This document shows positions 43,377-54,017 of a DNA stretch of 64,000 nucleotides, in pieces. How positions within the stretch are numbered: the stretch's first letter is position 1; each line of letters begins with the position of its first letter. Origin of the DNA: Wocania ichthyoenteri Th78. GTDB taxonomy: Bacteria > Bacteroidota > Bacteroidia > Flavobacteriales > Flavobacteriaceae. The stretch spans positions 2,005,169 to 2,069,168 of the forward strand of contig NZ_KN525716.1 of assembly GCF_000789235.1 (NCBI RefSeq). Direction: 5' to 3'. The notes under the pieces were generated by a model. That model worked only from the letters and a program-made list of their open reading frames with translations, made no database searches and had not been told where the DNA came from. The position numbers and the translations under genes are program-made.

Positions 43377-46300
43377 CTATCTCTCAACCACAACCCATTT
43401 CCCCTTCGTTCTAACCAAATATTCATTATCGTACATCGCTTCAGCTTGAATACCTGGTAAATAATACGTGCCTAAATACGATGCATTTAACATGACGTTA
43501 AATGTTTTTGTAATGTGTTTTCCTTTTTCTGGTAAATCAAAATAAAAGTTTACACGGTCGTCTCTAATATCTGTAAATCGAGCTTGACTTATTGTTGCAC
43601 TACCAAAATCTGTAAATCTGGTATTTACAATTTCCCAACCCGATGGAAAAATCTTTGTTAAAGCCACATCGTTTACACGTTCATTTTTTAAATTACTTAC
43701 ACTAACTGTAGCAACAAAATCTTGCCCTTGCTGTAGTTTCGATACATCAATGGTATTTCCTTTTAAATCTTTATAAGTATACGATACACTTAACCCACGT
43801 TGTTCAGCAAGTTCTTCACCTAATGGTAATTTCCCTGAATTTAAAACACGCACATAAACCACATTGTCTTTTTGGTTTGTAAAAGACACACTATTTGCAC
43901 CATCTTTAACTTGTAATTCGCGTTGCGCAATGGCACTTTTGGTGTCTATACTTTCAGTTTTTCCATTGATTGAGTAATTAACTTTTAATGCTTTTCCGCC
44001 ATTTGCATCAACCATTTTTGCCATAGCTAATAAACTATACGCTGTGGTTTGAGTGCTCATCCAACGGTTGCTCGATAAATCTTTGGCAATATATTCAGCA
44101 AGTTCTCGTGTTTTCGGGTTTTTAGTAAGCACCATAGTTTCTAAAGCCATGGCACGATTTCTATCTCTAGAGCCATAAGTATAATAATTATACTTAACGG
44201 GTTTAAACTCGATGTTTGCAGATTGCGAAATGTTATCGCTCGCTTCTTTTTGTCCTGCTAAAGCATAAGCTGCAGCGAGTCGCCATTTGGCTTCGTTTGA
44301 AATTTCAGAGAACTCCCGCAATCTATTCATACTTGCTAAATCTGGACTTCCAGCTAAAGCTAAAGTATATAATCGGTAAGCTTGTGCTAAATCGGAATTG
44401 TAAGTTCTATAACTTGGTCGCCAATTGCTCGCTGCTTGTTTTTGGTATTTAATCCAGTTGCTTTTAAAAGTTAATGGCAGTACATAGCCTTTCTTTTCGG
44501 CTTCAATTAAAAAATGACCTGCGTAACTGGTACCCCAATCATTTGCTGTGTTTTCTCCCATCCAATAACTCATACCACCATTTGGTCTTTGGAAATGTCC
44601 TAATCGCTTTATGCCGTTTTCGATATTATTTTGAATAGCTTGTTTTTTCTTGTGTGTTAAATCGAAAATATCACCTAAAAATAATTGCGGAAATACGCTC
44701 GATGTGGTTTGCTCAACACAACCATGTGGATACTGAATTAAGTATTGCAATCTACGAGAAAAATCCATTGGTGGTAAGGTTGAAAACTCTAAGGTTGCTG
44801 AATTTGTTCCAGCAACACCGAAGGTTGAAAATGATAAATTTTCAGTAGCATTTGCAGCTAATGTTTTATCAATGGCTTTTGAGGTAATAGGATTAGGGTT
44901 AACCACATCCAACTCTACTTTATACGATGATTTTTCACCGTTTCCAGAAGCAATAACTTCAACCGTATTAATGCCTTTTGCTTTACTAACATCCAATTCA
45001 AAATACGTCATTTGCTCGTCAGGTTTCACAAAGCTTAAAGCTTTTGTTTTTGCGCCAACAACCGAAATGCCATCACTTAGTTTCAAGCTAATATTCACGT
45101 TTTTCACTTTAGGTTCCATTGCAAAAACGGTTACCGGAAGCGTTACTTTTTCACCTGGGCTTAATTTCCGAGGAAGCGTAGCTAAAACCATTAAGGGCTT
45201 TTTAACTTCAACAGATTTATCGGTGCTTCCGTAAGCTTCATTTTTATTGTCGCCCGCAATAACCATAGTACGTACTGCGCCAATGTAGTTTGGTAGTTTT
45301 ATGGTATGCGATTTTTGTTCGCTTGCATTTAAATTAAAAGGCCCTAAATAAGTAACTACTGATTTAAATCGGTTTGCTTTTTTGTTTTTTCCACCAGCGG
45401 CATTTCCATCACCACCAATAGCAAATACTTGATCGATACTACCCGAATATGCGCCAATAACAGCATCAAAAACATCCCAAGTTTTTACACCTAAAGCTTC
45501 ACGTTTGTAAAACTCATTCCAAGCATTGGGGGTTTTAAATCGGGTTAAATCTAGCAAACCTTCTTCAACCACAGCAATGGTATAGGTCATGGCTTTATTG
45601 TTTTTTTCTGAAATATTGACTTTAAAGGTTTCTTTAGGACGCAATACATCTGGCATTTTTAGTTGTGGTTCTAATTTGGTGTTTGGATCTTCCACCATGA
45701 TAGGAATAACGCCAAATAAACGAATTGGTAAATCGTTTGCCGAAATAGCATGCGGTTGTAAAAGCGAAATATTTACAAACACATTTGGTGCCATTTCTGA
45801 AGTGATTGGCACATTAACCGTAGTTTCACCTTGTTGTGTTTTTACCCATTTATAGTCTAAAACTTCGGTGCCATTTTCAATACTTACTAAAGCACGACCT
45901 TCGCTACCAGATTGAAAGGTGATTTTTGCGGTTTCACCAACGTTGTACTTTTCTTTATCTGCTGAAAACACCAACATTTTTGCAGCTTCTTTATCTCCAG
46001 AACTAGAGTTGCCCCACCAATTTTTATAAAAATAAGCGGTTCTCCCTGTAGCGTGACCACTCTCAGGATCGATAATTCTGATGAGGTAACGACCGCGATC
46101 ATTATCTGGAATATTTATTTTGAATGTGCTTTTTCCGTTAGTATCAGTGTTTATTTTTTGGCTTAAATATGGTCTGTGGTAGCTGCTAGACACATAACTT
46201 GATAGGTTATCGTAAGAGGAATTCCACCACCATCGCCATTCAATTTTATAGACTTTTACTTCAAGGTTGTCTCGTTTTACAGGTTTCCCTTTCGCATCAA

Positions 46301-48947
46301 CCACAACCAAATCAAAGGTTTGGTTTTCATCCGTAAAAAACGAACCATAAGCATTTCCTTCTGGAGAACGTAAACCAACGAAAGATTTGTAAGGGGCGTA
46401 TTGTTTAGTGAAAGCATCCATTGAGAAATCACCACCATTTTCGAAAGCGCGAACCAAAAATTGAGCATTTAGCATCCCCGGAGCATTTTTGCCAACATTT
46501 AATTTATTATTGATTTTTGCTAAACCATCAGCATCAACTTTACCTTCAAAAACATTAATTTCTTCAGTATTAAATTTACGAGTAGGGTCGTTAAAGATGT
46601 AATTTTTATAACCTTTAAAGCTGGTGTAAGACGGTGTGAATTTCGCTTTAATTTCTGCTTTTAAATTCTTTCCTGCTGCTCCATGAAGCCATTTTACATC
46701 TAATGTTCCTTTTAATGGTTCTGTACTAGTTAGGATGTCGTTTTCAAAATCTACTTTAATTTTTAATCGGTTTGGTTTAACAGTTTCAATTTTTAAACCT
46801 TTATAAAATGTAGCACCACCAACCGAAACTTTAGCGTTATAGTTTCCTGTTTTATCTTCTTGAGACGTTGGCACAGTGAATTTGTAAAAATTATTAAGAT
46901 GATCTGCAGTTACCTTTTTATAAAGTAATTTTCCATTTGGGTTAGTGATTTCCATTTTAACAGGATGTCCTTTTGGTAGTTTATTGTCGGTATCGTTTAA
47001 CATAAAAGTTAAATGCAAAGTATCTCCTGGTCGCCAAACACCACGTTCGCCATAAATGTAACCTTTAAGTCCGCGTTGTAAACGGTTTCCAGAAACATCA
47101 AACTTGCTTAGTGATAACGAATTACCATCGTAAAGTTTAACGTAGGTTGTGTTTTGTCCTTTTGTAACAATAGCAAAATTTGCATGCTTGTCAGAATCAA
47201 TGGTGATTAAACCCTGCTCGTCAGTAGTTCTACTAGCCAATTCTTGCTGTTGAAAATTAAACAGCGTCACCTTTGCACCAGCTTCTGGATTCGTATTTAA
47301 AATGCTAGTCACTGCAAAATAATAGGAGTTGTTAGTACCTCGTTTTGCAATGACACCAAGATTTGATGCCAGTAGGTTTTGAGATACTATTTTACGTTCG
47401 TTATAATACGCATCGTGGCAGGGGTTGTTTTCTTCACGCCAATTGTAGTTGTAGTTTTTGTAGCGATATATTAAATTATCCCAGTATTGTTCTTCGCGTA
47501 AATCTTCATCTTCTGATGATATTTCGTCTAAATCATTTTCATAATTATCGTCTTCGTAATATGCATCGTATTCATCATTTTCGGTGTTTGTAATATTTGA
47601 GTTCGCTTCGCAATCATATAAAGAATAACTCTTATTGTAGCTTAATTCTATACGATAAATAGCACCAGCATCAGCTTTAAAAAACTTAGATAAATCTATA
47701 CTGTAAGCTTTCCATTTACCCGTATTTTCTGCTGCTGTTTGGAGTTGAATTGTTTGTTTTGCAATACGACGCCCCACTTTTTTAATATCATATCTATTAT
47801 CACTATTCAAATTGTTATCTTGTAAAAACTGAAGCACATTATCTTCAAAAATTTTGATAACCCTTACATCAACAGCACTTAAATTAACAGCTTCAAAATT
47901 GAATTTTAATTCTTGAGAATTTGGTAAAATTGAACCATTACTAATTAAACGTACTTGTGGTTTTAAGTCTTCAAAAGCAATAGTTTCAGAAAAGGGTTTC
48001 TTCAACTTATAATTATCGGTATTTTTTATGCCTTGAAAAACATCAACCTGAATATTGCCAACCAATTTACTATCTGGGTACACTTTTAGCACATTTCCAT
48101 CTACGATATATTTTGGGTTTTTAACCTTTTGAATAGTAACTAAACCCTCAAAATTTTGCTGTTTTTTAAGTGGATCTGAAAAGTTGATCGATAGATGTTG
48201 TTCTGGCGACTGAATAACATCTACATCCACAATTGTAAAATTATTTATTCCAGGAATGTTAATGGTGTTTTTACCTTTGTTTGGTGCTTTTATAGGTTTC
48301 CCATTCCACTTTATATCAATGTTACTGTCTTCTATTTGTCGATTGATACTATCAATTTTAAATTCAAAATATTTAGAACTTTCGTTGGCTTCATTAAAAA
48401 CGAGATTCAGGTTTTTACCGTTTTGAGATGCTTCAACTAAAGTTTTAGCATCGGCAATCGATATTACATCAGCAGATTTTATAACGCCTTCAAGGTATTG
48501 CCAATTTTTACTGTAAGATTGTAAATGATTGGTAACTACATTAAAATTGGGCGTGATGGTTTTAAACTGAAAGGTGTAATCTTTAAAACCATCGGGCATG
48601 TTTTTATAAATTGCCCCAAGCTTTACGATAACGGTATATTCGGTATTAGGTTCTAAATATTCATCTGGTGTAAAAACTAGTGTGTGTTTATTGGACGCAG
48701 TTAATTTGCCTTCAACATGTGGTTTTATGCTTACTATCTTATCTGTAATTTCCGCACCCATTTCCCAGCCTTCAACATCGTTAGCCAAATTAATTTGAAC
48801 AGGACTAGCAACCGATGTCATTCCCGAAGTGGTATAACTTATATAGTCTCTAAATTTGAAAAGATTATCGGTTTCTGTTACTTTCTTTTTACAGGAGGCT
48901 ACTAACGTAATAATCAAAACGAAAGTAAAAAGCTTTTTTAATGGCAT
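43377..48947 (-). CDS. Alpha-2-macroglobulin family lipoprotein
   Basis: A very large (1856-residue) periplasmic lipoprotein. Signal MPLKKLFTFVLIITLVASCKKK has a lipobox Cys. Macroglobulin (MG) domains and a bait-region-like centre follow. The thioester motif GCVEQ lies in YPHGCVEQTTSSVFPQLF, followed by an alpha-helical thioester domain and a C-terminal receptor-like domain. Bacterial members trap proteases and work with PBP1C; pbpC here is at 6264. An unusual Asp/Glu/Tyr-rich stretch lies around residues 470-520 (nt about 47390-47590). Confidence 0.93.
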   Translation of the reverse strand: MPLKKLFTFVLIITLVASCKKKVTETDNLFKFRDYISYTTSGMTSVASPVQINLANDVEGWEMGAEITDKIVSIKPHVEGKLTASNKHTLVFTPDEYLEPNTEYTVIVKLGAIYKNMPDGFKDYTFQFKTITPNFNVVTNHLQSYSKNWQYLEGVIKSADVISIADAKTLVEASQNGKNLNLVFNEANESSKYFEFKIDSINRQIEDSNIDIKWNGKPIKAPNKGKNTINIPGINNFTIVDVDVIQSPEQHLSINFSDPLKKQQNFEGLVTIQKVKNPKYIVDGNVLKVYPDSKLVGNIQVDVFQGIKNTDNYKLKKPFSETIAFEDLKPQVRLISNGSILPNSQELKFNFEAVNLSAVDVRVIKIFEDNVLQFLQDNNLNSDNRYDIKKVGRRIAKQTIQLQTAAENTGKWKAYSIDLSKFFKADAGAIYRIELSYNKSYSLYDCEANSNITNTENDEYDAYYEDDNYENDLDEISSEDEDLREEQYWDNLIYRYKNYNYNWREENNPCHDAYYNERKIVSQNLLASNLGVIAKRGTNNSYYFAVTSILNTNPEAGAKVTLFNFQQQELASRTTDEQGLITIDSDKHANFAIVTKGQNTTYVKLYDGNSLSLSKFDVSGNRLQRGLKGYIYGERGVWRPGDTLHLTFMLNDTDNKLPKGHPVKMEITNPNGKLLYKKVTADHLNNFYKFTVPTSQEDKTGNYNAKVSVGGATFYKGLKIETVKPNRLKIKVDFENDILTSTEPLKGTLDVKWLHGAAGKNLKAEIKAKFTPSYTSFKGYKNYIFNDPTRKFNTEEINVFEGKVDADGLAKINNKLNVGKNAPGMLNAQFLVRAFENGGDFSMDAFTKQYAPYKSFVGLRSPEGNAYGSFFTDENQTFDLVVVDAKGKPVKRDNLEVKVYKIEWRWWWNSSYDNLSSYVSSSYHRPYLSQKINTDTNGKSTFKINIPDNDRGRYLIRIIDPESGHATGRTAYFYKNWWGNSSSGDKEAAKMLVFSADKEKYNVGETAKITFQSGSEGRALVSIENGTEVLDYKWVKTQQGETTVNVPITSEMAPNVFVNISLLQPHAISANDLPIRLFGVIPIMVEDPNTKLEPQLKMPDVLRPKETFKVNISEKNNKAMTYTIAVVEEGLLDLTRFKTPNAWNEFYKREALGVKTWDVFDAVIGAYSGSIDQVFAIGGDGNAAGGKNKKANRFKSVVTYLGPFNLNASEQKSHTIKLPNYIGAVRTMVIAGDNKNEAYGSTDKSVEVKKPLMVLATLPRKLSPGEKVTLPVTVFAMEPKVKNVNISLKLSDGISVVGAKTKALSFVKPDEQMTYFELDVSKAKGINTVEVIASGNGEKSSYKVELDVVNPNPITSKAIDKTLAANATENLSFSTFGVAGTNSATLEFSTLPPMDFSRRLQYLIQYPHGCVEQTTSSVFPQLFLGDIFDLTHKKKQAIQNNIENGIKRLGHFQRPNGGMSYWMGENTANDWGTSYAGHFLIEAEKKGYVLPLTFKSNWIKYQKQAASNWRPSYRTYNSDLAQAYRLYTLALAGSPDLASMNRLREFSEISNEAKWRLAAAYALAGQKEASDNISQSANIEFKPVKYNYYTYGSRDRNRAMALETMVLTKNPKTRELAEYIAKDLSSNRWMSTQTTAYSLLAMAKMVDANGGKALKVNYSINGKTESIDTKSAIAQRELQVKDGANSVSFTNQKDNVVYVRVLNSGKLPLGEELAEQRGLSVSYTYKDLKGNTIDVSKLQQGQDFVATVSVSNLKNERVNDVALTKIFPSGWEIVNTRFTDFGSATISQARFTDIRDDRVNFYFDLPEKGKHITKTFNVMLNASYLGTYYLPGIQAEAMYDNEYLVRTKGKWVVVER

Positions 48948-49156
48948 AGATTGATGGATTTTAAATGAACAAAATAACTGAAAAAGAAAGCGTAGGTAGT
49001 TTCATTTGTAGATTTCTATTAATTTTATCTGTCAAATGTAACATCGAAATAGCTTTGTAGGAGAAAGATATTTTTATACACGATGTTTCTCGTTAATAAA
49101 AGTACGTTCAAGTTTTTACGTTTAGACTTAGTAGTTTTGTTAAAGTGTTCTTAAAG

Positions 49157-50209
49157 TTATTCCTCATTGTAAATCCCAATAGTCAACTCACCTTTATCAT
49201 TCATAGTCGCTCTATACATACCAGCCGTATTAAATTCGGCTACCATATTGCCGTTCTTATCAATAGCAACAATACCACCAGTACCACCAAGATTGGTTAG
49301 CTTATTTTGAATGACTTCTTTTGACGCTTCTTTAAGCGATAATCCTTTGTATTCCATAAGCGCAGAAATGTCATAGGCGACCATGCCACGAATAAAGTAT
49401 TCGCCCCAACCTGTGCTCGATACGGCGCAAGTACTGTTATTAGCATACGTACCAGCACCAATAATAGGCGAGTCGCCAATGCGTCCCCAACGCTTATTAG
49501 TCATGCCGCCCGTTGAGGTTCCAGCAGCTAAGTTTCCGTTTTTATCGAGTGCTGCACAACCTACCGTTCCAAATTTTGAATCCTTAATACCGCTATCATA
49601 AAATGAGACTTTAGTATCATGATCTAGTTCTGTATGTTCTTTTTCTTTTATGTTTTGAAGTGATTTATAACGTCTTTCAGTGTAAAAATAATTCGGGTCA
49701 ACAATTTGTAAACCCTGTTCTTTGGCGAATGTGTTTGCTCCTTTTCCAGATAGCATCACATGAGGCGATTTATCCATAATCGCTCGTGCTAAATCAATAG
49801 GGTTTTTAACCGTTGTTGTTCCTGCGGAAGCACCAGCATTTAAAGTTTCTCCATCCATTATGGAGGCATCATGTTCGTTAGTTCCTTCATTTGTAAAAAC
49901 AGCACCTTTTCCCGCGTTAAATAGTGGAGAGTCTTCCATAATATTTATGGTTTTAGTTACTGCTTCTAAACTTGTTCCTCCATTTTTTAAGATATCATAA
50001 CCTATTCGAATAGCTTCTTCTAATTTTTGTTTATAAGCGGTTTCCATTTCAGAAGACATATTCTTTTTTAAAATAGTGCCTGCGCCTCCGTGAATAATTA
50101 TGGAGAACTCTTGCTTAGGAGTTTCTGTAGTTATTTCTGTATTATTTTCAGCATTTTTACAAGCACTAAAAAGGAATAAAACGCATAATAAAAAGATGTT
50201 TTTTTTCAT
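49157..50209 (-). CDS. Isoaspartyl peptidase/L-asparaginase-type lipoprotein
   Basis: A 350-residue Ntn hydrolase with lipoprotein signal MKKNIFLLCVLFLFSACKNA. The N-terminal block has IIIHGGAGTI and HDASIMDG. The autocleavage/catalytic Thr is in SKFGTVGCAALD, and GGMTNKRWGRIGDSPIIGAGTYA is the substrate pocket. It would hydrolyse isoaspartyl dipeptides or asparagine in the periplasm. The lipoprotein location differs from the cytosolic E. coli IaaA. Confidence 0.9.
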   Translation of the reverse strand: MKKNIFLLCVLFLFSACKNAENNTEITTETPKQEFSIIIHGGAGTILKKNMSSEMETAYKQKLEEAIRIGYDILKNGGTSLEAVTKTINIMEDSPLFNAGKGAVFTNEGTNEHDASIMDGETLNAGASAGTTTVKNPIDLARAIMDKSPHVMLSGKGANTFAKEQGLQIVDPNYFYTERRYKSLQNIKEKEHTELDHDTKVSFYDSGIKDSKFGTVGCAALDKNGNLAAGTSTGGMTNKRWGRIGDSPIIGAGTYANNSTCAVSSTGWGEYFIRGMVAYDISALMEYKGLSLKEASKEVIQNKLTNLGGTGGIVAIDKNGNMVAEFNTAGMYRATMNDKGELTIGIYNEE

Positions 50210-50286
50210 AATAAATTAATAGGTTGAATAGTTTTTAAAGATAGTATTTTAATGTAAAATTGAGAAAAATAAACACTATAAATTAG

Positions 50287-50294
50287 TATATTCG
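50287..50294 (+). promoter_or_regulatory. -7 box of the aldehyde dehydrogenase gene
   Basis: TATATTCG, one mismatch from TAnnTTTG, 37 bp upstream of the ATG. Confidence 0.4.
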
Positions 50295-50330
50295 CAACAA
50301 AATTGAATAATAATATTAAAACAAAAATAT

Positions 50331-51884
50331 ATGGAAACGGTGACAACTGATTTCGGAATACAAGAAGCTTTAGAAGCATTGGGTGTAAAGGCTGTTAATG
50401 AAGGCACTTCAACAGGTTCAAACAATTTTTCTAATGGAGAAATTATAGAATCCTATTCGCCAGTTGATGGAAAATTAATTGGTAAAGTAAAAACGACTAC
50501 CAGAGCAGATTATGACAAAGTAATGGAAACTGCTACAAAAGCATTTACATCTTGGAGAGATATTCCTGCTCCTCAACGTGGAGAAATTGTTCGTCAATTT
50601 GGAAACAAATTAAGAGACTTAAAAGAGCCATTAGGGAAATTAGTGTCTTACGAGATGGGTAAATCTTTACAAGAAGGCTACGGAGAAGTTCAAGAAATGA
50701 TTGATATCTGTGATTTTGCTGTTGGATTGTCAAGACAACTAAACGGGCAAACCATTCCATCTGAAAGACCAGGGCACGTTATGAGAGAACAATGGCATCC
50801 AATTGGTGTTGTTGGTATTATTTCGGCATTTAACTTTCCAGTTGCAGTTTGGGCGTGGAACACAGCTTTAGCTTGGATTTGTGGCGATGTTTGTGTTTGG
50901 AAAGGTTCTGAAAAAGCACCGTTATGTACTATTGCTTGTCAAAATATTATAGCAGAGATCTTAAAAGAAAACAACTTGCCAGAAGGTATTTCGTGTATCA
51001 TTAATGGCGATTATAAAGTTGGTGAAATGATGACTACAGATTCTCGTATTCCTTTAGTTTCTGCTACAGGGTCTACAAGAATGGGACGTATTGTTGGGGC
51101 AACTGTTGCTGAACGTTTTGGAAAATCTTTATTAGAGTTAGGAGGTAATAACGCCATCATTATAACTCCAACTGCAGACTTAAAAGTGGTAGTTCCTGGA
51201 GCTGTTTTTGGTGCTGTTGGTACTTGCGGACAACGTTGTACTTCTACAAGGCGATTAATTATTCATGAATCTGTTTACGATAAAGTTAGAGATGCCATTG
51301 TTGGTGCTTATGGTCAATTGACTATCGGAAATCCATTAGATGAAACCAATCATATAGGGCCATTAATTGATAAAGATGCCGTTAACACCTACTTAGCTGC
51401 TATCGAAAAAGCAAAAGCAGAAGGTGGAAACGTATTAGTTGAAGGTGGTGTTTTAGAAGGTGAAGGTTACGAAAGTGGATGCTACGTTAAACCAACAATT
51501 ATCGAAGCAGAAAACCATTTTGAAATTGTACAGCACGAAACTTTTGCTCCTATTTTATATTTGATGAAATATTCGGGCGATGTAGAAAATGCTATTGCTA
51601 AACAAAATGGTGTAGCTCAAGGCTTATCGTCTGCAATTATGACCAATGAAATGAAAGAAGCAGAGAAATTCTTATCGTATGCAGGTTCAGATTGTGGAAT
51701 TGCGAATGTAAACATCGGAACTTCTGGTGCTGAAATTGGAGGTGCTTTTGGTGGTGAAAAAGAAACTGGAGGTGGACGAGAGTCTGGTTCTGATGCTTGG
51801 AAAGTATACATGAGACGTCAAACAAATACAATCAATTATTCTGATGAGTTGCCATTAGCTCAAGGAATTAAATTTGATTTATAA
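50331..51884 (+). CDS. Aldehyde dehydrogenase, ALDH7 type (aminoadipate-semialdehyde dehydrogenase-like)
   Basis: A 517-residue NAD(P)-dependent enzyme. ISAFNFPVAVWAWN and WKGSEKAPL bind cofactor, LLELGGNNAII has the general-base Glu, and GTCGQRCTSTRRL has the catalytic Cys in the ALDH7-typical QRC context. GGGRESGSDAWKVYMRR closes the protein. ALDH7 oxidises alpha-aminoadipic semialdehyde in lysine degradation. Exact substrate is inferred from family only. Confidence 0.9.
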   Translation: METVTTDFGIQEALEALGVKAVNEGTSTGSNNFSNGEIIESYSPVDGKLIGKVKTTTRADYDKVMETATKAFTSWRDIPAPQRGEIVRQFGNKLRDLKEPLGKLVSYEMGKSLQEGYGEVQEMIDICDFAVGLSRQLNGQTIPSERPGHVMREQWHPIGVVGIISAFNFPVAVWAWNTALAWICGDVCVWKGSEKAPLCTIACQNIIAEILKENNLPEGISCIINGDYKVGEMMTTDSRIPLVSATGSTRMGRIVGATVAERFGKSLLELGGNNAIIITPTADLKVVVPGAVFGAVGTCGQRCTSTRRLIIHESVYDKVRDAIVGAYGQLTIGNPLDETNHIGPLIDKDAVNTYLAAIEKAKAEGGNVLVEGGVLEGEGYESGCYVKPTIIEAENHFEIVQHETFAPILYLMKYSGDVENAIAKQNGVAQGLSSAIMTNEMKEAEKFLSYAGSDCGIANVNIGTSGAEIGGAFGGEKETGGGRESGSDAWKVYMRRQTNTINYSDELPLAQGIKFDL

Positions 51885-51910
51885 GAATAAGATTTGAATT
51901 ATATTTATTA

Positions 51911-51937
51911 AGCCACATCTTTTTGTGGCTTTTTTAT
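51911..51937 (+). terminator. Rho-independent terminator after the aldehyde dehydrogenase gene
   Basis: AGCCACA (51911-51917) and TGTGGCT (51924-51930) form a stem, followed by a T run. The rest of the gap to 52088 shows no gene. Confidence 0.85.
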
Positions 51938-52088
51938 TTAAAAAAACCTTGTCTCAAATTCCAGAAATGTACTGGCAGAAACAAGGTTTATATCTAATAA
52001 AAGATTAATAGCGATGCAAAAATGCTTATAATTAATGTGTTATGCAATAGTTGAAGGTTAAATTAACATTAATTTTATCAACAAGTAA

Positions 52089-53222
52089 TCAACTGTATTT
52101 CACTTTTCTTAAAATACGTAATGCTTCTTTGTAAAGATTATATAATTCTTCACTGTAATGTCGCAAATAAGGTTTGGCTTCATTTAGCCTGTCTATAGCA
52201 TCATGAAAAAGATTGAGATAACAAATTAAATACGTTACCGGTAAGTTTTTTAAATCTTGCTCTTCGTTTTTTGTAAAAGGAAGTCCCTTTTTGAGTTTTT
52301 CTAAAATAGCATTGTTAGAATTATAAATGTGATGTAGTATTTTTTTATCAAATTGAGGGGGCTCAAATAATAGCTTCGTTTCAATATTATAATTGGCATT
52401 ATCTTCAAAACTAATGATGGTTTCTTCTAACGGATAATATTTATTGGTGTTTTGAAGCCCAAGGTTTACATATTCAATAATTTTAAAACAATCGTCATTA
52501 ATGGATATTGAAACCTCATCTAAAGCCGAAAAAAACAAACGTACCTGTTCGTTAATCAATTCTATATCAACTCTAGAAAAAAAGGTTTCACCTTTAACTA
52601 TTTTTTTTTGACCAGACCAACACACCACAAAGTATTCTTTAAAAACTTTATATTGCGCGTTGTAATCTTTACGGGTATTCATAAAATGAAAAACGGAATC
52701 AAGTGTGTGTTTAATATTGTTTTGCGCATGGTTTTCAATGGCTTCAACAATTTTAGAATTGATATCTTTTATTTCAATATCGAACACTTTTGGCATGCTC
52801 ATACTGCCATCTCTAAAAAATACCGAGCCACCATAATATTTCCAAATGTTTTTTCTTAACGATGTTATTTTACCTGTGGGACGAATGGTTACTAAACCCA
52901 CAACTTTATCGTCTGGTAAATGCGGAAACGGAATGTTTTCGTACTGTACAATGGGCGGATGACTTAAATAGGCGTTAATGAGGTTTTGAATTTTACTATC
53001 GTCAAAAAAATCGACCCCAATGATGTTATTATCCTCGTCTTCAACACCAATTACGATGTACGAGTTGTTTTTTGGATTGCTATTTGAAAGCGCACAAATA
53101 TGTTTTAAAAACTTAGCTTTTCCTTCTTTTTGACTAATATCTATTTTGCGCTTTTTATCATAAAAACTGTTCTCATCGTTGTGAGCTAAAAGGTGTTTTA
53201 TAAGTAAGCGTTTGTTAATCAT
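52089..53222 (-). CDS. AlbA_2 (Schlafen-type) ATP-binding domain protein
   Basis: A 377-residue protein from the ATG at 53222. The first ~150 residues fit an AlbA_2/Schlafen-like domain: KFLKHICALSNSN, SYIVIGVEDEDNNIIGVDFF, and KNIWKYYGGSVFFRDGS. The C-terminal half is helical and not recognised. Proteins with this domain are nucleases or putative transcriptional regulators. An upstream in-frame ATG (53231) lies at the edge of a palindromic repeat and is less likely. Confidence 0.75.
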   Translation of the reverse strand: MINKRLLIKHLLAHNDENSFYDKKRKIDISQKEGKAKFLKHICALSNSNPKNNSYIVIGVEDEDNNIIGVDFFDDSKIQNLINAYLSHPPIVQYENIPFPHLPDDKVVGLVTIRPTGKITSLRKNIWKYYGGSVFFRDGSMSMPKVFDIEIKDINSKIVEAIENHAQNNIKHTLDSVFHFMNTRKDYNAQYKVFKEYFVVCWSGQKKIVKGETFFSRVDIELINEQVRLFFSALDEVSISINDDCFKIIEYVNLGLQNTNKYYPLEETIISFEDNANYNIETKLLFEPPQFDKKILHHIYNSNNAILEKLKKGLPFTKNEEQDLKNLPVTYLICYLNLFHDAIDRLNEAKPYLRHYSEELYNLYKEALRILRKVKYS

Positions 53223-53231
53223 AGCTTTCAT

Positions 53232-53247
53232 TCCTGCGAAAGCAGGA
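53232..53247. repeat. CCTGC-type palindrome
   Basis: TCCTGC-gaaa-GCAGGA directly upstream of the AlbA_2 gene start; a copy of the dispersed palindrome seen at 10577, 10629, 17557 and 61059. Confidence 0.65.
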
Positions 53248-53264
53248 GTCTCCTGGTTTTAAGT

Positions 53265-54017
53265 TTAAAATTCTTTTTTCACAATAGATGAAGATGCCTG
53301 CGCAGTCGGAAACACCAATAAATCGGCAATATTAACATGTGGTGGACGTGAAATAGCAAAATAAATAATCTCCGCAATATCTTCGGCTTGTAAGGCTTTA
53401 AAACCTTTGTAAACGTTATCGGCAATAACATCGCCTTTAAAACGCACTTGCGAAAATTCGGTTTCTACCAAACCTGGATTGATGGATCCTACTTTTATCC
53501 CAAACGGATTCAAATCAATACGCATGCCTTCAGTAATAGCTAAAACAGCGTGTTTACTAGCGCAATATACATTGCCTTTTGGGTACACTTCTTTCCCAGC
53601 GGACGACCCAATGTTTATAATATGACCAGATTGTCGTTCAGTCATTTGCGGAATAATAGTTTTACTCACATAAAGTAAGCCTTTTACATTAATGTCCATC
53701 ATAGCATCCCAATCCTCAATACTTCCAGTTTGTATTGGGTCTAATCCGTGAGCATTTCCTGCGTTATTAATTAAAATGTCAATGTTTTCAAAATCTTTTG
53801 GAAGTGAAGCAATAGCTTTTAAAGTTTCTTTTTTGTCACGCACATCAAAATTTAAAATATGTACATTGGTTAACCGCTCTAAAGCTTTTTGTATGGTTTT
53901 TAGGCGTTCTAGTCGCCTTCCGCAAAGCACTAAATTAATACTATGTTTTGCAAGTTCGTAAGCGGTGGCTTCACCTATACCGCTTGTTGCACCTGTAATT
54001 AGGGCTGTTTTTGTCAT
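53265..54017 (-). CDS. SDR family oxidoreductase
   Basis: A 250-residue classical short-chain dehydrogenase. TGATSGIGEATAYEL is the cofactor loop, NNAGNA the structural motif, and the catalytic Ser/Tyr/Lys lie in NIGSSAGKEVYPKGNVYCASKHA. A basic residue after the Gly-rich loop (CGRRLERL) suggests NADP. It resembles YdfG-type 3-hydroxy acid dehydrogenases; substrate not certain. Confidence 0.9.
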   Translation of the reverse strand: MTKTALITGATSGIGEATAYELAKHSINLVLCGRRLERLKTIQKALERLTNVHILNFDVRDKKETLKAIASLPKDFENIDILINNAGNAHGLDPIQTGSIEDWDAMMDINVKGLLYVSKTIIPQMTERQSGHIINIGSSAGKEVYPKGNVYCASKHAVLAITEGMRIDLNPFGIKVGSINPGLVETEFSQVRFKGDVIADNVYKGFKALQAEDIAEIIYFAISRPPHVNIADLLVFPTAQASSSIVKKEF

